The position numbers and the translations under genes were made by a program. The notes beneath the pieces were generated by a model. The model did not search any database. It saw nothing but the letters and a program-made list of their open reading frames with translations, and had not been told where the DNA came from. A stretch of DNA of 64,000 nt from contig MNCI01021461.1 of assembly GCA_015680685.1 (NCBI GenBank), forward strand, positions 660,784-724,783, given 5' to 3'. Positions 59,341 to 64,000 of this stretch are shown piece after piece (the stretch's first letter is position 1; each line of letters starts with the position of its first letter). The DNA comes from Gnetum montanum (taxonomy: Eukaryota > Streptophyta > Gnetopsida > Gnetales > Gnetaceae).

Positions 59341-61254
59341 ATTTTTCCAATGAAGTGTAAACAAATAAAGAAAGATGTAGTTCTAATAATGTGAAAATTA
59401 CCCTATATTATTAAATCATTGAAGGAAAATTTCTATATACAATGAGAACACATCATTCATCCACTCATTTCCAATAATAAGAGGTTCTTTCCATGGCCAT
59501 AATGATATTCTTTTCATTATAAAAATAAAATAAATTTGTGATCATTATGCTTGGATAGAAAAGTGAAGAACTAAGTGGGAATGAAAAGGGTGTGACATCA
59601 AGGGGACTTGTGGATTATCTAAGGCTAATACTATAAGTTTCATTCTATTGTCAAGATCATATTATTGTCTTGAGTTCTAACGAAAAATGGAAATATGAAT
59701 AAAATAAGTGCTTCCTTACCATGTCACTAGAAAGATATGTTACCCATGCCAAAAGGTAGTCCTCTGGTAAGGTCGATGTAGTAAAAACATAAACAATACA
59801 TAAAATAAAACTTTTTTCGGGGTTCCACTGGAAAGACATGTTGCCCATGCTTGAATATAGGTAGCTTCTTGGAAATTAAAAAAAAATATGTGCTATTAAT
59901 AATCTACTTCCTTGAACTTCATTACCAATTGTAATAATCCTTGCAATAGTGGTAGTCTTGAGGTTGTTAGTTTTGGGATGATGTAATGCAATTTCATTGG
60001 TAAGTGGTACAGACTTGGTTTGGATCTTGGATGGAAAGGCTAATGTACTTTAATGATACATATCACACAAGAATTCATTTTGCTTATGATATGACACCTC
60101 ACATTCTAATTTTTGCAATTCTTTCTACTCACATTCCACCTCATTGTTATATATAATCATAATTCTATGATTTTGTATAATATAGTATTAGTTTCTCATG
60201 TTGGTGCTACTAACATGTGTGTTTTGCAAGATAATTATGTTCTACATTCAACTCCTTGAGTGCCTACAGACACTTGTAGGCATGGTTATACAAGGGCACT
60301 AAGGGTTGGAGCCTACTTTTAGAAGGATCGACTTCTATAACTCTTATACCTTGTACCTAACAACTAATTCCACATCATCTTATGCCTCCAAGACACATAA
60401 ACCATCAATTTTTACTTTTCTATATTTGTATAGCTAATCATACTTTTGGCAATTCTCATTATCATATCGTATACATTTAATTGATCTTCTTTGTCAAAGA
60501 TTCCTTTTTTATGATATTTTACCACCAAATTCTCATATTCTAAGTATCATCTATGATCAAACATCCTTTAGGCAACTTCTAAATTTTCCAAACCATCCAT
60601 TTAACTCCATTTTTTCATTAGAAATTACTTAAAAGTCAAAATTGTTTTGTAGTGGCATTGTAGCTATGATTTCACATCAATAAAAATCTATATATACATG
60701 TGGAAGTTAGAAAATTTTTCATTTTCACATTTCTAGCAAGGAGAGTTCATGCTGTATTTTTGATCCTCTCATGCCCAAACCTTCAAGCTCCATAAGTCTC
60801 TTATAGTAGCTCTGGTTTACATAATTTTTTAACCTTTTTGATCATGAAGTGACCAAATTAGTCATGGGGGATAGTATTGTGCATAGAAGAGTTAAATTGA
60901 TCCAAATTTTTCTATCACCAAAAGAGTATATTAAGGGTAAGAATAAAGAAAAAATAAGCCTATTTTGATTAATTAATTGAATAAAAGCTAATAAATTTAA
61001 CCGATTCTACTAACCAATCATCAAATAGCATAGTAAATGAGGAAATGATAACTATAACAAGTCTTCACAATCCCAAGAATAACATATAAGGGTTTCTTTT
61101 CAAAATTTTTCTAACTTTGCAATCATAATGATAACCATAAGTAGGAATAAGAAGGTACTCGTGATCAAATACTAGAACCCAAGGAAGGACTATGAACCAT
61201 TGAGAACCTATTTATAATTCTTGGATACACTTAAATGAATTTTTTATGATTGTA
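59341..61254. other. Unassigned AT-rich region
   Basis: No convincing gene. A phrase cactrgaaagayatgttrcccatgc occurs twice about 100 bases apart (about 59726 and 59827). catggggg at 60863-60870 resembles the polypurine tract of element C, but no LTR can be recognised after it. The region ends in a pyrimidine-poor stretch with tatgattgtag just before the frame at 61255. Confidence 0.4.
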
Positions 61255-64000
61255 GATGGCTTCCAAATGATCTACAGTAGAAGGACCCTCACAACACAAA
61301 AGCAAAAGATCAAGAGGTCAAGGTAGAGGGCAAGTTGAAGAATAAACTCTGCAAGTGGAGAAGGAAGCCCAATCCTTCCGTATTCACTAGCAAACACCTG
61401 CTACAAAACAATTCATGTAAGCTAAGGTTGAAGCACCACTAGCTTCAAAGCAAGGACACGCCTCATTCTATTAGCAAAATGTCTCCAAAAAATCCAATAA
61501 AATTATATTATGTCCATAGTGATTATGGAATTAAATTTTGGACCATTCATGGAGTTTGCTCCTAAGAGCATCCAAACCCAACTTCAAACCTCTCCTTTAT
61601 GGCCAATTTTATCATGTAATGGTGAATGGTACCTAGGAGTAGTGTACTAATTCTAAAAAAATAAGCAAGATGATGCTACTATAAATATTAAAGGATTTTC
61701 TAGGCCTTATTGCATTGAAGTAATTACGAAGGCACTAGACATCCCTAATGTTCAGGCAAACATAGCATAGATATCTACCAAATCTAACATTGAGGCAAAG
61801 AAGATATGGCTACAAAGAGCATATGAAAAAGAAGACAAGAAGTATAATGAATTAACTACTAGGAAAAAGATATATTTCAAGATTGGGACTTACCGTATTT
61901 TTTCCACCAAAAGGCTCAATAGAATTTTCACCTACATTGCCAAAGGAAGTGTTATTCTCATGGGAAAATTCAATGCCAACATAGCTTATTTATTTTTCTT
62001 AGAAATTTAGAGAAGGTTTGAAGAAACGAAGGGTAGGAAAACTCACACTATCATTTCCTTATCTCATCAAAAGATTGTGTAAGCAAGTCAAGATTCTGGG
62101 ATACACAAATGATGTCTTATAAAAAGCCTAGAATGCATCGTATGTTGAAATGTCTAACTTAGTACCACCAAAGAAAGATCAACTAGAGAAGCTAGTAGGC
62201 ACTGAGGGAGCAGTAGAATCGACACTAGCAAATAATATTACAACAACATGACAACAAAAACAAGCAAGACTTATTAGATCAATGCTTTCTAGTGATAGAC
62301 TTGGACAGAGTACTCCACCTACACAACAAGATTATAACCCTTTTATGAGCCACTTGAAGTAGAACACAAAAATAATAAGTTGGGAGACAAGGGAAGGTTT
62401 TACATTGTACAAAGTAAGAGATAACTTTGTAAGGCCTACAATATTAATAGGACCTACTAGTAAGCAAGTATCTTTATAGGTAGGAGAGGATGAAGATTGG
62501 ACATAGTAGATTTCAGGGAATGTTGCTTCTTTTCCAGTTATTCAAGAAACTGGATAATGAGTCATAGTGATGGTAATGCAACACCAAGATACAACAGGAG
62601 CAAAAGTAATCACATATCACATTAAGGAATCATTTAACATTCCCATTATGCCACCGGTGGATATTACTAGAGCTAGAGATGTTGAAATGCTAGCTAATAC
62701 ATCTATGATCCTAATAGAATATGAAGATGTACTTAATAAGCTACTATAGATAAGACAAATAATGCAAAATATCTTTGATATCCCCAGTGATATCATTGCA
62801 ATTCAATTTGATTTGATTGCAACAAATGAAAACATGGTAATAACATAAATAAGTGCCAAACATGCAAAAAATGAGGTGCATGGGTTTCCAGCTAAATTAG
62901 TAGCCTTAAGAGAAAAGAGAAGAGACCCTACACAGTATATAGTAATAGATCAAGTAGACAAGTTTAGAATCAAGCAAGTAACGTAGCTCATATAGAAATG
63001 GAAAAAGAGAAAGTTGCATGAAATGCATCTATCATAAGCACAAATGTATGCACATGCCAAAGTCATAACTACCTTAGAAGAAGAAAATAAAAGAATTGCT
63101 ATAGAAAATAAAAGGTTGATAGACATTGAAAAGTAGAAAAATGTTCTTGAAGAAAGCATCCATCAATTATGAGAACAATTCATCAAAGTCAACTAGGACA
63201 AGAATAGAATGGTAGAAGTCCATGCTATTCATCAAAAATCAATAATGGACATTAACGTGTGATAGAATGAGACCAAGAAACATGAATGGTTTAAAGAAAC
63301 TTTAGAGACTAAGTGAGCATGTACAAGCAAATCAATGAAAAAGAAATCTAAATGACCAAAGCCAACATTAGTTTGCTCACAACATAGATAATTGATTGGC
63401 AGTCGATTCTAGATAGCCTAGCCCATGTCCACTAGGCTAAAGTGAAAATTAAAAATCTACATTTTGAAGATTTTACAAAATACATGGCTTTAGCAAACCT
63501 TCAATATGCTAATTTGGCCATGTTAACAGTAGGTAGACCCAGAAATGAGCTGGAACAACAAGTAGCTATAGTGTATGCCGTATACAAGAATGAGTTTGCA
63601 AATAAGAAAGTTGCCTAATAAAAACTACATTTTGCAAACTCTGAACTTGAGATAGTAAAATCTAGTTACCAAGATTAGAAAGATGTAGTAGCAAACCTGG
63701 CCTATAGAATGACTACTTACTAAGAATTGAGAAAGATGGCTAGGGCATTTGATGAAAAGAGAAGGTAGTTTGCGGCTTAGTATGTAAAAGCCAACAAGAT
63801 GTTCCCACAACTACTATATTTATGGAAAGTACCTATGCCATCAAACATTGCAGAATTCGCGTGAATGGTACATGATCCCATATTAGAGGAAGAAAAGCTC
63901 TGAGCACTCCTTCACTATTACCAGTTTCAAAAGCCCAATGATAAAGGAAAGAAGCTGATGGAGGAGCCACTCATAGGGAAGTTAAAGATTGCATCGAGCT
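61255..64000 (+). pseudogene. Long decayed frame with coiled coil, off the right edge
   Basis: I do not firmly recognise this protein. A basic, Gln-rich N-terminus starts at 61255 (STVEGPSQHKSKRSRGQGRG); its stops all fit lost Gln/Arg codons. After a frame change a middle part (about 61630-62100) reads FSRPYCIEVITKALDIPNVQ, IWLQRAYEKEDKKYNEL, GTYRIFSTKRLNRIFTYIAKGS and KTHTIISLSHQKIV. The last phrases weakly recall the so-called putative plant transposon protein domain found in extra frames of Athila/Tat elements. From about 63020 the frame gives ENKRLIDIEK and LEESIHQL, a Lys/Glu-rich coiled coil. It continues past the window. It could be an extra retroelement frame or a decayed captured gene. 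Confidence 0.45.

Larger units (their letters stand above)
54343..59350 (+). mobile_element. Element D: Athila-like Ty3/gypsy lacking RT to integrase
   Basis: A plus-strand element with 5' LTR (54343-55218), tRNA-Asp-type primer site (55219-55237), gag (about 55370-57270) and protease (57930-58370), then a duplicated stretch, gatttgggagatctagg-like sequence and the T-rich tract that in element C follows integrase. RT, RNase H and integrase, about 3 kb in C, are gone between about 58450 and 58950. No 3' LTR is recognised. The right limit is arbitrary. Confidence 0.7.

Noticed and set aside
59042-59341. A 99-residue frame rich in Phe, Tyr and Leu that looks like a membrane protein
   Set aside because: It is the translation of a T-rich tract that recurs in element C without a conserved frame. 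Composition alone explains it.
60863-60870. catggggg as the polypurine tract of element D with a 3' LTR after it
   Set aside because: The following bases do not begin TGAT, do not resemble the 5' LTR of D, and run into the frame at 61255.

Overview
The window looks like intergenic DNA of a large, repeat-rich seed-plant nuclear genome. It is AT-rich, CpG is scarce, and nearly everything recognisable is a nested, decayed LTR retrotransposon. A gymnosperm is a reasonable guess from the age and size of the elements, but the sequence does not prove it. I found no intact host gene and no tRNA, rRNA or CRISPR array. Coding frames are readable only through stops, most of which fit loss of CAG, CAA or CGA codons by C-to-T change, as expected for long-methylated DNA.

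Layout, left to right. (1) 1-1518: LTR end of a Ty3/gypsy element (+), with a cluster of GTAGC/GCTAC repeats. (2) 1515-4270: element A, a minus-strand Tat-like gypsy remnant (gag N-terminus, repeat spacer, start of reverse transcriptase). (3) 4283-14005: element C, a plus-strand Athila-like gypsy with tRNA-Asp-type primer site, gag, protease, RT, RNase H, integrase and a 3' LTR with perfect TGATGA/TCATCA ends. (4) 14242-20000: element H, a minus-strand Tat-like integrase split by (5) element G (14928-19533), a minus-strand copia element with gag only, flanked by the 5-bp duplication CTACT. (6) 20473-42508: element B, a 22-kb Tat/Ogre-like gypsy. (7) 44650-54028: element E, a minus-strand Athila-like gypsy whose gag start is interrupted by (8) element F (47573-52933), a second gag-only copia element with the 5-bp duplication ACCAT. 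(9) 54343 to about 59350: element D, a plus-strand Athila-like gypsy that has lost RT to integrase. (10) 61255-64000: a decayed open frame with a coiled coil, running off the window.

Element B is the most interesting object. Between its protease and its reverse transcriptase lie about 10 kb that ordinary gypsy elements lack. They hold an antisense gene-like sequence with eight inferred exons and splice-like introns (31760 down to 26799), and upstream of it about 19 tandem units of about 193 bp, most carrying an inverted repeat built on GGACTAYGCTGG. The same GGACTAC-type motif is clustered upstream of the TATA box in both LTRs of B. Element A keeps the gag-spacer-RT order with a short version of the repeats, so the spacer seems to belong to the family rather than to a chance insertion. 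The 3' half of B has two RNase H domains, as known for the plant Tat lineage.

The insertion order is partly readable. F is younger than E and G is younger than H, because removing each copia element plus one copy of its target duplication restores the interrupted frame.
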